Below, one piece after another: positions 52,478-62,068 of a DNA stretch of 64,000 nucleotides. A model generated the notes under the pieces. The model was given only the letters and a program-made list of their open reading frames with translations. It did no database searches and had not been told where the DNA came from. Both the position numbers and the translations under genes were made by a program. Origin of the DNA: Streptomyces umbrinus (GTDB taxonomy: Bacteria; Actinomycetota; Actinomycetes; Streptomycetales; Streptomycetaceae). The stretch spans positions 11,135,501 to 11,199,500 of the forward strand of contig NZ_JAUSZI010000002.1 of assembly GCF_030817415.1 (NCBI RefSeq), written 5' to 3'. Numbering within the stretch: the stretch's first letter is position 1; every line of letters starts with the position of its first letter.

Positions 52478-55400
52478 CTAGGCCTTCGGGCAACTCCGTC
52501 TGTAGGCGACGTCCTGGACGTAGCGGTCCCAGTCGTCCCGAGACAGCCCGGTGGTCACGCGACGGCAGACGGTCCGCGCCGCACGGTCCGGGGTGATCTC
52601 GTACGTCTGCGAGGGGGCGTGGTCCCCGGCGGCGTAGAGCGTGCCGCCGTCGGGGCCGAACGCCAGCGCGCGGACGGTGTCGCCCGGTGTGACGAGCGTG
52701 GATCCGATCCGTCGGCGGGAGGGGACGTCCCAGAGCTGCAGGGTGCCCTCGTCACCCGCGACGGCGAGCGTGCGGCCGTCGCGGGAGAAGGCCAGGGCCG
52801 ACACGTACTGGTAGGTGGTCGTGTCCGGGTCGGCGAGGACTCCGAGCCGTCGGTTCAGTCGCCCGTCCCAGAGGACGACCCGGCCGGAGCCGTCACCGAC
52901 GGCCAGATGGTCACCGTCCGGGCTGAACGCCAGAGCGGTGGACTTGCCGGGGCTTCTGACGGACGGCAGCCGGGTGCCCGCGGGCAGGCGGTACGCCTGC
53001 CCGCGCTCGGTGACGAGCAGGTCGCCGTCGGGATGCGAGGTCACCGCGCCGACGGAGCCCGGGAGCGTGCCGACGACGGTCCGGCGACGGAGGTCCCAGA
53101 TACGGGTGGCCTCGGTCATGGCCCCGGGCAGCGAGGAGAGGAGCAGCGTCCGGTCGCCGGTGCCGAAGGAGATACCGGTCAGTGGCTCCGGGCCGACTTC
53201 GCCGGAGCCGAGGGTGCCGGTGACGCGCCGCCGTGGAATGTCATAGAGCGACAGCTCGGTCGCGGCGGTCGGCGACGTGTAGTTCGCCACGCCGTAGGCG
53301 AGTTCTCCGCCGGACGAATCGAAGGCGAGCAGGGCATCGCACTCTCCGTACACCGCAGCTCCCGAGGGGACCCGGCACGGTAGCGGCGGAGGTTCGGCCA
53401 GCAGCCGTCCCGTACGCCCGTCGACCAGGCGAAACCGAAGGCGCTTCCCGTCCTCGTCGGCGCGGGCGACGGCAAGAGTCCTGCCGTCCGGGCCGAACTC
53501 GACGGCCAGGGCGGGGGACTGCTCCCAACGGGTGTGCACCGCGCTGCCCACGTTCAGCGTGTGGACGGCCGGTCCCCATGAGCCCTCCGGGCCGCCGAGG
53601 TAGCGGACGATGCCGGCCTCCGTGTCGATCCTGATCTCCTGGACGGTCTCGCCGGCCAACTGGTGCCGTACGACAGGGAAGTCGGGTGAGTCCATCCGCC
53701 AGACCAGGATCTCCTCGCCGTCCGACGCCACCAAGAACGCGCCGTCCGCACTGAGTTGAGCGACCTTCAGGCCGGAGTAGGCGACCGCAGGCAGTTCCTT
53801 GCCCGACGAGACCTCCCACGCCCGGAATCCGGTGGCGTCGATCAGCCCCAGATACCTGCCGTCGGGCGTGAACTCGATCCGCTCCTTCACGCACTGCTCG
53901 ATGGTCGCCTTCGGCAGCCAGGGTGCGGGCAGGCGGCGCTTGTCGGTGACCTCCCACAACTCGAAGCGCTCACCCGGAACGCACAGGGCCAGCAGACGGT
54001 CGTCCGCGCTGACCGTGGCATCCGTGAAGGCGGGGTCGTCCGTCAGGGCCGTGCCTCGGCCATCCTTCCGCTGCCGGTTCATGTGGGCCGTGAGCCTCGC
54101 CCACTCCACTTGTGCGCCGGTCGCCCCGTCCACCTTCGCGTCCGTGTCGCGCGCGATCTCCAGGAGCTTCCGCCGGGACCGGGCGTCCCAGAGCTGCACC
54201 CGGCGCTCGGATCCCTCTGCGTGGTAGACGAGGAGGCTGCGACCGCTCGTCCCCATCTCGATACCGCCGTCGGCGACCGCCAGCGGCGTCCCGTCCCGGC
54301 GCCCCGCGGCGAGGTTCCGCAGGACGGCCCTTCCCTTGTCGAACTCGGGGATCCACGACGCGTCCGCCCGGATGAACCCCACGTCCTTCGCGGCCCCGCC
54401 GAGCCCGGGCCAGGTGGCCGTACGCCGTCCCGCCCCCACGTCCCACCGGGTCACCTGATCCGTGCCGACGCTGAGGAGCGTGCGGCCGTCGGCGCTGAGA
54501 TGCCTCATGGTCTCGTCGGTGCCGTCGGGATCGGTGAACACGTCCTGGTTCCGCTGCGCCGCGGCGCCGAGCAGCGCGGAGCGCGTCTCGGGAAGGTCGG
54601 CGACGCGCCACGCGGCGAGGCTGAGCCGCATCGCCGTGACCGGGTCGGACAGGCGCAGACTCTCCGCGACTCCGACGAGCCGCCGGGCCTCCGCCTCGAT
54701 CCGCCGCCGCTCGCCGGACTGGTTCTGCTGCCAGGCGACGAGCGCCGCGACGAGGCTGAGCACCACAAGAACGGACAGGACGACCGTACGGGTCCTGCGG
54801 CCTCGCTGCTCGCCCCGGCGGGCGTCGAGGCCGGCGTCGAGGAACTCCCGTTCCAGCGGGGTGAGATCGTCCGTGGCACCGAACTGCTCCTCGGCGGTGG
54901 ACAGTCGCACGCCCCGGTAGAGGGAGCCCGAGTCCCGTCCGAGGTCCTGCCAGGTGGCCGCCGCCTCGGTGAGCCGGTGCTGGGACCTGAGCCGCTCACG
55001 GTCCTCGTCGATCCAGGTGCGCAGGCGGGGCCATGCGGTGAGCACGGCCTCGTGGGCGAGGTCGACGGTGTCCTCGTCGAGCGTGATGAGACGGGCGCGG
55101 GCGAGCCGTTCGAGTACGACATCCGTGTCGGCGTCCGTACCGCCGCCCAGCGCGGTGAGTTCCGTGCGCCGGGTCGGACGGCGCGTGTCCCCGGTCCCCT
55201 GACCCGGGCTCACCAGGCGGAGCAGGATGCGACGGACGGTGCCGGCCTGCCCGCCGGTGAGGCTCTCGTAGAGTTTCTCGGCGGTGCGGGCGATCGCCCC
55301 GTGGATGCCTCCCGCGGCGTCGTACGCGGCCTCGCCCAGTGCTCTGCCCCGGCGTCTGCGCCAGGTTTCCAGCAGGGCGTGCGACATGAGGGGCAGGCCG

Positions 55401-56317
55401 CCGGGCTCGTCCTGGATCTCGGCGACGATCCGCGAGGTGAGCGTCCGTTCGACGATCAGCCCGCCGAGCGCGGCCGGTTTCACGATCGTCTCGCGCAGCT
55501 CTTCCGTACTCATGGGAGCCACCAGGAGCGTGGCCTCCTGTGCGGCCTGCGCGAGTCGGCGGTACCGGGCGCAGTGGCCGTAGAAGTCGGCGCGGACCGC
55601 GACGACGACGCGGATGCCGTGCTCGGGTCGGACGGCGGTGAACAGCAGGTCGAGGAAGCCTTTTCGCTCGGCGGGATCGGCGCAGAGGGTGAAGAGCTCC
55701 TCGAACTGGTCGACCACGATGACGGTCCCGGAGCGGGTGGTGCCCGGATCCAGGGCGTCGGCGTGGGTGCGCGCCGGGTGCGGTCCCGGGGTGAGGATCC
55801 GGATGGTCGCGGGCCGGACGCGCGGTGGGTCGGTCTTCTGGAGGCGGGGGATGAGACCGGCGCGCAGCAGTGAGGACTTGCCGCTGCCGGACGGGCCCGT
55901 CAGGACGACGAAGTCCTTGTCCCGGACCAGGTCGACGAGTTGGCCGACGAGGTGGTCCCGGCCGAAGAAGCGTTCGCTGTCACTCGCCTCGAACCGGGCC
56001 AGACCGGGGTAGGGAGCTTCCGCGTCGTCGTCGGCGGCGAGGCTCTCCTCGGCCGTGTCCTGGGAGGCCTGGTGCCACCGTCGTTCCCACTCGTCGCGGT
56101 CCCCTCCGCACGCCTCGGCATAGGCGAGGGCCACCGGCAGCGAGGCCAGCCGCTCCCCGGCCGCCGCGTGCGCGAGCGTGGCCGCGGAGTAGTGCGCCTG
56201 CCGGGCCATCGCGCGGTAGGTGATCCCGCCCGCCTCCCGACGCAACTTCCGCAGCTCGTACGCGAATTGCGCGACAGGTCCCTCGGCCGGGTCCAGCGGC
56301 CGCTCACGACGTCCCAT
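52478..56317 (-). CDS. HTH - nSTAND NTPase - TM - WD40 repeat protein
   Basis: A 1279-residue multidomain protein. Residues ~15-75 are a helix-turn-helix (ELRKLRREAGGITYRAMARQ, SAATLAHAAAGERL). Residues ~100-450 are a novel-STAND NTPase: YPGLARFEASDSERFFGRD, Walker A GPSGSGKSS at 141-149, Walker B VIVVDQFEELF at 199-209, a VRADFYGHC sensor block and ILTAW-type winged-helix end (VDLAHEAVLTAWPRLR). A membrane helix lies at about 511-528 and a coiled segment follows. The C-terminal ~650 residues are degenerate WD40 repeats (LAFSPDGDHLAVGDGSGRVV, ALAFSRDGRTLAVAGDEGTL). STAND proteins are signal-triggered switches in regulation or immunity. GGAGGA precedes the ATG. Single gene. Confidence 0.9.
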   Translation of the reverse strand: MGRRERPLDPAEGPVAQFAYELRKLRREAGGITYRAMARQAHYSAATLAHAAAGERLASLPVALAYAEACGGDRDEWERRWHQASQDTAEESLAADDDAEAPYPGLARFEASDSERFFGRDHLVGQLVDLVRDKDFVVLTGPSGSGKSSLLRAGLIPRLQKTDPPRVRPATIRILTPGPHPARTHADALDPGTTRSGTVIVVDQFEELFTLCADPAERKGFLDLLFTAVRPEHGIRVVVAVRADFYGHCARYRRLAQAAQEATLLVAPMSTEELRETIVKPAALGGLIVERTLTSRIVAEIQDEPGGLPLMSHALLETWRRRRGRALGEAAYDAAGGIHGAIARTAEKLYESLTGGQAGTVRRILLRLVSPGQGTGDTRRPTRRTELTALGGGTDADTDVVLERLARARLITLDEDTVDLAHEAVLTAWPRLRTWIDEDRERLRSQHRLTEAAATWQDLGRDSGSLYRGVRLSTAEEQFGATDDLTPLEREFLDAGLDARRGEQRGRRTRTVVLSVLVVLSLVAALVAWQQNQSGERRRIEAEARRLVGVAESLRLSDPVTAMRLSLAAWRVADLPETRSALLGAAAQRNQDVFTDPDGTDETMRHLSADGRTLLSVGTDQVTRWDVGAGRRTATWPGLGGAAKDVGFIRADASWIPEFDKGRAVLRNLAAGRRDGTPLAVADGGIEMGTSGRSLLVYHAEGSERRVQLWDARSRRKLLEIARDTDAKVDGATGAQVEWARLTAHMNRQRKDGRGTALTDDPAFTDATVSADDRLLALCVPGERFELWEVTDKRRLPAPWLPKATIEQCVKERIEFTPDGRYLGLIDATGFRAWEVSSGKELPAVAYSGLKVAQLSADGAFLVASDGEEILVWRMDSPDFPVVRHQLAGETVQEIRIDTEAGIVRYLGGPEGSWGPAVHTLNVGSAVHTRWEQSPALAVEFGPDGRTLAVARADEDGKRLRFRLVDGRTGRLLAEPPPLPCRVPSGAAVYGECDALLAFDSSGGELAYGVANYTSPTAATELSLYDIPRRRVTGTLGSGEVGPEPLTGISFGTGDRTLLLSSLPGAMTEATRIWDLRRRTVVGTLPGSVGAVTSHPDGDLLVTERGQAYRLPAGTRLPSVRSPGKSTALAFSPDGDHLAVGDGSGRVVLWDGRLNRRLGVLADPDTTTYQYVSALAFSRDGRTLAVAGDEGTLQLWDVPSRRRIGSTLVTPGDTVRALAFGPDGGTLYAAGDHAPSQTYEITPDRAARTVCRRVTTGLSRDDWDRYVQDVAYRRSCPKA

Positions 56318-56651
56318 CGCATCCTCCGTCGCTGCGTACGCCTGTCGCCCCGCACGCTACGAATCTTGGTGGCGGTGGGGAAAGGGGCATGGCGAGAACG
56401 CACCACTCGCGCCGCGAAATTGTCTGAAGTGGCGACAGGGGACTGCCGGACAATGGCCCGACCGTGAAGGCTGAGGTCATGGCGGGCCGGTGCGACCGAC
56501 GTGGGCGTACGGGGGAGCACGGGGGAACAACGGGGGAGCGTTCCGCGGTGCCGGCCCGCCGACGCCGGACGGGGGACAGTGCCGGGCGAGTGGGGTTCCG
56601 GGAGGCCGGGTCAGGGGGAAGCCCGGCCTTCCGGGACGCCATGGCGAGCTT
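56318..56651. other. Intergenic region between nSTAND and GH106-like genes
   Basis: About 330 bases. It includes a G-rich run with repeated CGGGGGA units (56507-56535) and a terminator listed separately. The nSTAND promoter should lie near 56330-56420. No gene was recognised. Confidence 0.5.
56597..56636. terminator. Stem-loop after the GH106-like gene
   Basis: TCCGGGAGGCCGGG (56597-56610) pairs with CCCGGCCTTCCGGGA (56622-56636), with one bulge, 15 bases past the stop of the leftward GH106-like gene. Confidence 0.6.
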
Positions 56652-59600
56652 CTAGCGAGTGGGCGTGCCGACGCGGGCCTCTCCGTACGGCACGAGGCGT
56701 ACCGGCCCCATCAGCCCGTACGCCTGCCGTGCCAGGCCGCCGTACACCCCGGGATCGCTGACCCGCAGCCGGTTGGCGAGCGGGGTCGCCACCTCGACCT
56801 CGATGACGTTCTGCCCGCGGCGGAGCAGGCCACCGAGGTCCACCACCGGGTGGATCTGGTCGACCGGGTCGAGGCGGTGGCCGTTGACGGTGACGCGGCA
56901 GGTGTCGGTGACTGCGCCCAGTTCGAGGCGTGCGCCGCGGCCGCCCGTCCAGGTGTCGCCGAGCGTGACCGTGGTGCGGTAGCGGCCGATGCCCGAGACG
57001 TCGGCGAGTTCCGGGATCTGCGACCAGGGCACCAGGGCGTCCAGGGTCAGGTCGTGCTCGACGACGGTGGTTCCGGTGGCCGTGGCGCCGGGCCGCCAGT
57101 CCAGTACGCGCAGGCGCCAGGAGGTGAGTTCCGTCGGCTCGGGCACGTCCTTGAGGGACGTACGCACCATGCGTTCGTTGGACAGTTCGGTCCGGTACGT
57201 GCCCGCCGTCGTGGCGCGGACGGTGAGTCCGGCGTCCGTGAAGCGCACCTCCTCGGCCTCGCTGGCGACCGCGTGGCGACGGCCACCGTTGCGGTCGCCG
57301 AAGAGGCCGGGGCGGCCGATCGCCACGACGAGGGTCTCCGCGGGCTGGAGAGCGACCCGCACGGTGACCGTGTCGCCCTCCTCGGTGTACCGGGCGATGC
57401 GCTCGACTCCGCCGGTCCACGGGTCCAGCAGATACGGCACTCCCTTGGCCGTTGAGCGATGCAGGGTGACCTCGTGGTCGATGGCGGCCACCGGCGGTTT
57501 CACGGTCTCGGCGTGCTTGCCGTTGCAGAGGTAGTAGTAGTCGACGCCGTCGGCCACCCGGTGGGCGTTGAGGAGGGTGGAGGCGGACGCGTACCCGGCG
57601 TCGGGCCGTACGCCGAGTTCGGTGAGCGCGGCCGGCACCGCTGTCTTGTCGGTGACGCGACGGACCCGCGGCTGGGCGAGCAACTCCCGGACGACCGAAC
57701 GCAGTTCGTCGGTCTCGCCGCTGTCGGGGATGCCGGACGGCACGACGGTGTCCCACGCTCCGAGCAGCACGATCGGCAGTCCGGCGCGGGTGAGCCGCAG
57801 CAGGGCGCGGGCGTCCCGCAGGGCGAGGGTCACTGTGGAGCCGTAGAAGAAGTCGCCCTCGACGAACAGGGCCTTGTAGGCCGGGCCGTCGGGTGCGAGC
57901 CGTCCCCTGCGCACGGTGGCGGTCGGCAGGTCGAGCAGCGGGCCGCTGAGGAACTGGTGGGTCCAGCCCAGGGTGATGCCCGTGGCGGTGAACCAGGAGG
58001 CGCCGATGCCGGTGGCGGTGTAGCCGGTCTGCCGGAACACCGCCACATCGGCTCGTGGCCGGCCGGTCTGCAGCACCTGGTGGACCCGCCCCAGGTAGCC
58101 GGAGACGTCCGGCACGTGCTTCCAGGTCGGATGGCGCGGACCCCAGGACTCGCCGTAGCCGGCCGTGCCCTTGTACGGGGTGAAGGCCGCGTATCCCGGC
58201 CAGTTGACGCCCGGCAGCTCGGCGTAGGAGAAGCCGTGTACGACGGTCTGGTTGACGCCGGCCGCGTAGGCGCCGCCCATGGTGCGCAGGAACCGCTGCC
58301 AGGTCGTGCTGTAGGCGCTGCCGGAGTAGGCGCCTGCCTCGCACGAGAGCACGGTGTGCCCGGCCATGTCACGGCCGCCGGCCAGACAGCGGTAGTCGTC
58401 GAGGTTCTTGAAGCCCAGGGACTCGCCCTCGGCGATGTCCAGGAGCGCGGCCGAGGCGATGGCGTCGGTCTGCAACCCGTAGGGCTGGGAGCGCAGTTGG
58501 AGGCCGAGCGAGCGCGCCCAGGTGCGCAGCGCCCCGACGTGGTGCCTGTTGAAGAGAGTGGAGACCGTCTCCCAGAAGTCGTGCCGGATCTGGCGGGTGG
58601 CGGCGGCCTCGAAGGCGAAGACCTGGTTGCTGTTGTCGAGGATCACGACGGGCAGCAGCGGCAGCAGGGAGCGGCCGGTGTGCTCCCGGAACGCGTCGGG
58701 CAGGCGGGGCGTCCACTGCAGGCCGTCGGTCTCCAGCTCGATGGAGTCCTCGAAGAGCGCGCCGCCGGAGACCTTCAGCAGGCGGCGGATCGCCGGGGTG
58801 AGGAGGTGGGCCTCCCAGAAGTCGGTCACCGCTCGGGTGCCGGCCGCGCTGAAGTGGTCGACGACGTAGGAGGGCGGGTCGGTGTGCGGTCCTGCCTCCG
58901 GTGTCTGGCCGGAGCCGCGCACCCAGTACGCGATCAGGACCCAGGTGCCGTCGTCGGGCGCGGTCCAGCCGATCGTGCCGTCGGAGACGGTGGAGGTGAG
59001 GTCGCGGACCGAGTCCTGGTCGAGGCCGGTCTCCTTGCGGGTGGAGTTCGCGGTGTTCACCCGCGCGGCCTGCACCAGGAGCAGCCGTCGCTCGGTGACG
59101 CCGGACGCCGCCTCGTGGACGGGCTCGGGGACCGGGCCGGAGTAGGCGGTACCGGGGGCCAACGTGACGGCCCCGTGGGCGAGTTCCTTCACCGCGGCCT
59201 CGCTGTCCGGGGTGATGCCGGGAACCGCCGCGGGCCACGCGGGGCCGACGGTGAGATCGATGGTGAGGCCGCGCCGGGCCGCCTGGCTCAGCGCGGCCTC
59301 GACACCGGCGACCCAGGAGGGGCTGCCCCAGCCGTGGCGCTCGGTGTCCAGCACCGACGGGTCGGAGACGCTGTGGTGCACGGCGGCTATCTCGGCGCCT
59401 CCGAAGCCCGCGTCGGCGATCTGGTCGACCTCCCGTCTGATCTCGTCGGGCCGCACCAGACCGTCGGGCCACCACCAGCGGAACTTCGGCCCCACCGCGC
59501 GGCCCGGCTCGGCGAAACCCGAGGAGGCCCCGGCGGTGGATGCGGCCGCGGCGCTCCCGGGTCTCGCCCAGGTCAGCGCACCCGCCGCCGCTGTCGTGGC

Positions 59601-59666
59601 CGCGGCGGCGGCGAGCAGCGTACGGCGTGGAATGCCCGGCCGGTGAACTGCGGTGAGGTCGTCCAT
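56652..59666 (-). CDS. Exported GH106-like alpha-L-rhamnosidase
   Basis: A 1004-residue protein with a Tat signal (GIPRRTLLAAAAATTAAAGALTW). The start of the mature barrel, FRWWWPDGLVRPDEIRREVDQIADAGFGGAEIA, resembles the GH106-type rhamnosidase module (WWW followed by an alpha/beta repeat with GFGGxE). Later sections include GGALFEDSIELETDGLQWTP, GGAYAAGVNQTVVHGFSYAE and HRVADGVDYYYLCNG. The C terminus is a galactose-binding jelly roll (YRTTVTLGDTW, CRVTVNGHRL, GQNVIEVEVATPLANRLR). GH106 cleaves rhamnose from pectic chains. ATG at 59666 has AGGA upstream; a GTG 12 bases further is possible. Regulated alone; probably works with the GH95-GH105 set elsewhere in the window. Confidence 0.82.
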   Translation of the reverse strand: MDDLTAVHRPGIPRRTLLAAAAATTAAAGALTWARPGSAAAASTAGASSGFAEPGRAVGPKFRWWWPDGLVRPDEIRREVDQIADAGFGGAEIAAVHHSVSDPSVLDTERHGWGSPSWVAGVEAALSQAARRGLTIDLTVGPAWPAAVPGITPDSEAAVKELAHGAVTLAPGTAYSGPVPEPVHEAASGVTERRLLLVQAARVNTANSTRKETGLDQDSVRDLTSTVSDGTIGWTAPDDGTWVLIAYWVRGSGQTPEAGPHTDPPSYVVDHFSAAGTRAVTDFWEAHLLTPAIRRLLKVSGGALFEDSIELETDGLQWTPRLPDAFREHTGRSLLPLLPVVILDNSNQVFAFEAAATRQIRHDFWETVSTLFNRHHVGALRTWARSLGLQLRSQPYGLQTDAIASAALLDIAEGESLGFKNLDDYRCLAGGRDMAGHTVLSCEAGAYSGSAYSTTWQRFLRTMGGAYAAGVNQTVVHGFSYAELPGVNWPGYAAFTPYKGTAGYGESWGPRHPTWKHVPDVSGYLGRVHQVLQTGRPRADVAVFRQTGYTATGIGASWFTATGITLGWTHQFLSGPLLDLPTATVRRGRLAPDGPAYKALFVEGDFFYGSTVTLALRDARALLRLTRAGLPIVLLGAWDTVVPSGIPDSGETDELRSVVRELLAQPRVRRVTDKTAVPAALTELGVRPDAGYASASTLLNAHRVADGVDYYYLCNGKHAETVKPPVAAIDHEVTLHRSTAKGVPYLLDPWTGGVERIARYTEEGDTVTVRVALQPAETLVVAIGRPGLFGDRNGGRRHAVASEAEEVRFTDAGLTVRATTAGTYRTELSNERMVRTSLKDVPEPTELTSWRLRVLDWRPGATATGTTVVEHDLTLDALVPWSQIPELADVSGIGRYRTTVTLGDTWTGGRGARLELGAVTDTCRVTVNGHRLDPVDQIHPVVDLGGLLRRGQNVIEVEVATPLANRLRVSDPGVYGGLARQAYGLMGPVRLVPYGEARVGTPTR

Positions 59667-59904
59667 GGTTCCTGTCACTCCCGGAGGGCAGCACGAAGAG
59701 ACCCCCTGAGGGGCCTGGTGGTTGAATCGTTTTAATCGCTGCGAAAGTAAGTCTCTCGATCAAGAGGCGTCAAGAAGCGTGCACGACGCAAATTCCTGAG
59801 GAGAGCCGGTGGGGCGGCGAGGCCGTCGCTCGTGACCTGGTCGCCGGCGGCCTCGGTTCCGTACGGTCGAAGACCGCGGCGCGCACTGCCCGTGGCCCCT
59901 GGAA

Positions 59905-60510
59905 CTACCGGCGGATGTCCTCCACCTCGCCGAAGCCGTCCGTCCGGGTCCAGCGCAGCCGGGTCAGCCATTCGGTGGACGAGCGGGTGAACGTCAGGCG
60001 CTCGGCGCCGTTCGACGCCTCGACCTTCGCCCAGCCGTCGAAGCTCTCCTTGAGCTTCGTGTCCCACTTCGACAGGCTCTTGGTGCCGACCGCGGCGATG
60101 GACTCCATCGGCGGTTCACCGTCGGAGCAGTAGGGTCCCCAGTTCGCGATGGCCGCGACCGTACGGCCGTCGAACGCCTCGAGCGTGATGCTCTGGCACG
60201 GGTCGGATTTGGTCGCGTGGACCAGGCGGGGCTTGCTCCACGCCCCGCCCGCGGTGTCCTGGTGCTGCTCCATGAGCCCGCGCTTCGCGGCGTAGTACAT
60301 GCCCACGCGGCGCCCGTCGGCCCACTCGATCTCCTCGACGAAGCGGGCGTGCGACGGCGAGGGGCGGGCGGTGGGGGAGGCCTGGGCGGTGTCGGAGCCG
60401 GGCGAGGCGTCCCCGGCCCCCGCGTCGGTGCTCCCACAGGCCACGATGGCCCCGAGGAGGGCCGTCACCCCGGCCAACGCCGGCAGCCGGACCCCGTGTA
60501 CTCGTCGCAT
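59905..60510 (-). CDS. Hypothetical lipoprotein
   Basis: A 201-residue protein with a lipoprotein signal (LAGVTALLGAIVAC, Cys25). After a Ser/Pro/Ala-rich linker comes a compact domain of ~140 residues with three further Cys (KSDPCQSITLEAF, GPYCSDGE), possibly one disulfide. Motifs are not assignable to a known family. GGGAGA lies before the ATG. A 15-base palindrome CCTGACCACGTCAGG lies 15 bases upstream of the start. Function unknown. Confidence 0.7.
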   Translation of the reverse strand: MRRVHGVRLPALAGVTALLGAIVACGSTDAGAGDASPGSDTAQASPTARPSPSHARFVEEIEWADGRRVGMYYAAKRGLMEQHQDTAGGAWSKPRLVHATKSDPCQSITLEAFDGRTVAAIANWGPYCSDGEPPMESIAAVGTKSLSKWDTKLKESFDGWAKVEASNGAERLTFTRSSTEWLTRLRWTRTDGFGEVEDIRR

Positions 60511-60524
60511 ATCTGTCTCCCGGA

Positions 60525-60539
60525 CCTGACCACGTCAGG
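60525..60539. promoter_or_regulatory. Palindrome upstream of the lipoprotein gene
   Basis: CCTGAC-CAC-GTCAGG at 60525-60539. Six-base arms around three bases, between the lipoprotein start (60510) and the right end of the TnpB element. Too short to be sure of function. Confidence 0.3.
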
Positions 60540-60560
60540 CGTCGTACGAATGGCTCAGTT

Positions 60561-60594
60561 GAATCCTCCCCTCCCTTGACGGGAGGGGATTCCT
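60561..60594 (-). ncRNA. Right-end hairpin, candidate 3-prime end of the omega RNA
   Basis: GAATCCTCCCCTCCC (60561-60575) pairs with GGGAGGGGATTC (60581-60592) apart from a three-base bulge. In TnpB systems the reRNA/omega RNA covers the tnpB 3-prime end and the right end, with the guide right after the element. A second inverted repeat, CCTCCTGGAGCAGCGCTCCAGGAGG, lies at the tnpB stop region (60606-60630). Confidence 0.45.
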
Positions 60595-60597
60595 GGC

Positions 60598-61818
60598 TCA
60601 GGCTGCCTCCTGGAGCAGCGCTCCAGGAGGTCTTGCGCCATCAGTACCAGCCGGGTTGAGACCAGCCCGGGCGAGCATGACGTGTGCGGAGTTCTTGTCC
60701 CGTGGGGATGCGGTTCCGCATGCGGTGCAGGTGTAGGTGTGCTCACCCAGTGGCAGTGCATGCTTGGCTCTCGTCATGCAGTGCGCGCAGTCCATCGTGG
60801 TGTACGCGGGGTGGACCAGGCGGATGTCCCGCCCGTGTTTGCGGCCCATCTCGATCAGAGCCGCTTTGGTGGCGCCGATGGCGGCGTCAGCAGCCTTGCG
60901 GGCCATGGTGGTCCTGGCCAGGAACTTCGGGCGGAAGTCCTCGACCGCGATCGCATCGTGGTCGCGGACCACCTTCCTGGCCCACTTACGGCTGGTGTCC
61001 TCACGCTGCCTCGCGGCCTTCTTGTACGCCTTCGCCCGCAGCTTCTTCGCCTCGCGGTAGCCCTTCGATCCGGGCATGCCCTTCTTCGGCCTGCGGCGGG
61101 CCATCATCCGGTCGTAGCGGGTCAGCTTCGTCCGGGCCTTCCTGCCATGCCCGGCGTGCGGCAGGTCGTGCGCGTCGGAGGTGGTGGTCGCGGTCTCCTT
61201 CACGCCCCAGTCGACACCGAGTACGCGGCCGGTCTGCGGCAGGGGCTCAATCTGGGCGGGGACGACGAACGAGGCGTACCAGTGCCCGAGGCTGTCCTGG
61301 TACAGGCGCACCGAGGACGGCTCGGCCGGCAGTTCCCGCGACCACACCACCGTCACCACGACGTCCCCGGCCAGGTGCAGGCGGCCGTCCCTCAACCGGA
61401 ACCCGCGCCTGGTGTAGTTGAGGGTCGGCAGTGCCTCGCGCTTGGTCTTCCACCCCGGCATCCCGGCCCGGCGCGCCATGGGCAAGCGCTCTTTGATGTC
61501 TTTGTGCGCCTTGGCGCGGGAGCGGCCGAAGTCGCGGATGACCTGCTGCTGGACCACCGACGAGCCCTCACGCAGCCACGGCGTACGGGCGCGGGCTTCG
61601 GTCAGCATCCTGTCGAGCTGCGCGGGGCCGCACGTGGCCTTCTGGCCGGTTGCTTTGTTGTGCAGGTGAACGACCCTGGACTTGGCGACACACTCGTTCC
61701 ACACCCAGCGGCACCGGTCCCACTCCGCCGCCAGGGCGGTACGCGCCATGGACGGCACGCGCAGCCGGTAGGTGTAGCGGGCATGCCCGCCCTCCGCAGC
61801 CACCCCCACTTGCACCAT
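60598..61818 (-). CDS. tnpB: TnpB, RNA-guided transposon-associated nuclease
   Basis: A 406-residue protein of the OrfB/TnpB family, ancestor group of Cas12. The RuvC triad is present: Asp203 in VLGVDWGVKE, Glu293 in IAVEDFRPKF and Asp374 in PRDKNSAHVM. The zinc finger has Cys344, Cys347, Cys364, Cys367. The N-terminal WED-like part shows YTYRLRVPSMARTALAAEWD and CRWVWNECVA. Length is full for the family. GGGGCGAG precedes the ATG. All catalytic residues are intact, so cleavage activity is plausible. It lies between the lipoprotein and acyl-CoA synthetase genes. Confidence 0.93.
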   Translation of the reverse strand: MVQVGVAAEGGHARYTYRLRVPSMARTALAAEWDRCRWVWNECVAKSRVVHLHNKATGQKATCGPAQLDRMLTEARARTPWLREGSSVVQQQVIRDFGRSRAKAHKDIKERLPMARRAGMPGWKTKREALPTLNYTRRGFRLRDGRLHLAGDVVVTVVWSRELPAEPSSVRLYQDSLGHWYASFVVPAQIEPLPQTGRVLGVDWGVKETATTTSDAHDLPHAGHGRKARTKLTRYDRMMARRRPKKGMPGSKGYREAKKLRAKAYKKAARQREDTSRKWARKVVRDHDAIAVEDFRPKFLARTTMARKAADAAIGATKAALIEMGRKHGRDIRLVHPAYTTMDCAHCMTRAKHALPLGEHTYTCTACGTASPRDKNSAHVMLARAGLNPAGTDGARPPGALLQEAA

Positions 61819-62048
61819 CTCGCCCCCTCACAGTGTCCCGGCCCAGACACCGTGCGTCCCGAACCCTTTGAAGGACCGTATGTACGACAGCCGCACAAAC
61901 GCACCCCGATCCCACGGCCACCACCCCGACCGGCGACCACACGCACACGCGTTCGCATCACCCTGCGGTGCCGACAGCGGTACGGGCGCTCCGCGCCCTG
62001 AACCGGATGCGGCGACGCTCCGCGTCACGACACCCGGATGCGGTTCCT

Positions 62049-62068
62049 CCCCGGCGTGAACGCCGGGG
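62049..62068. repeat. Left-end hairpin of the TnpB element
   Basis: CCCCGGCGT (62049-62057) and ACGCCGGGG (62060-62068) form a perfect stem, with TGAA as the practical loop. It lies about 20 bases inside the inferred left end, as do the subterminal hairpins of IS200/IS605 elements that TnpA binds. Confidence 0.6.
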
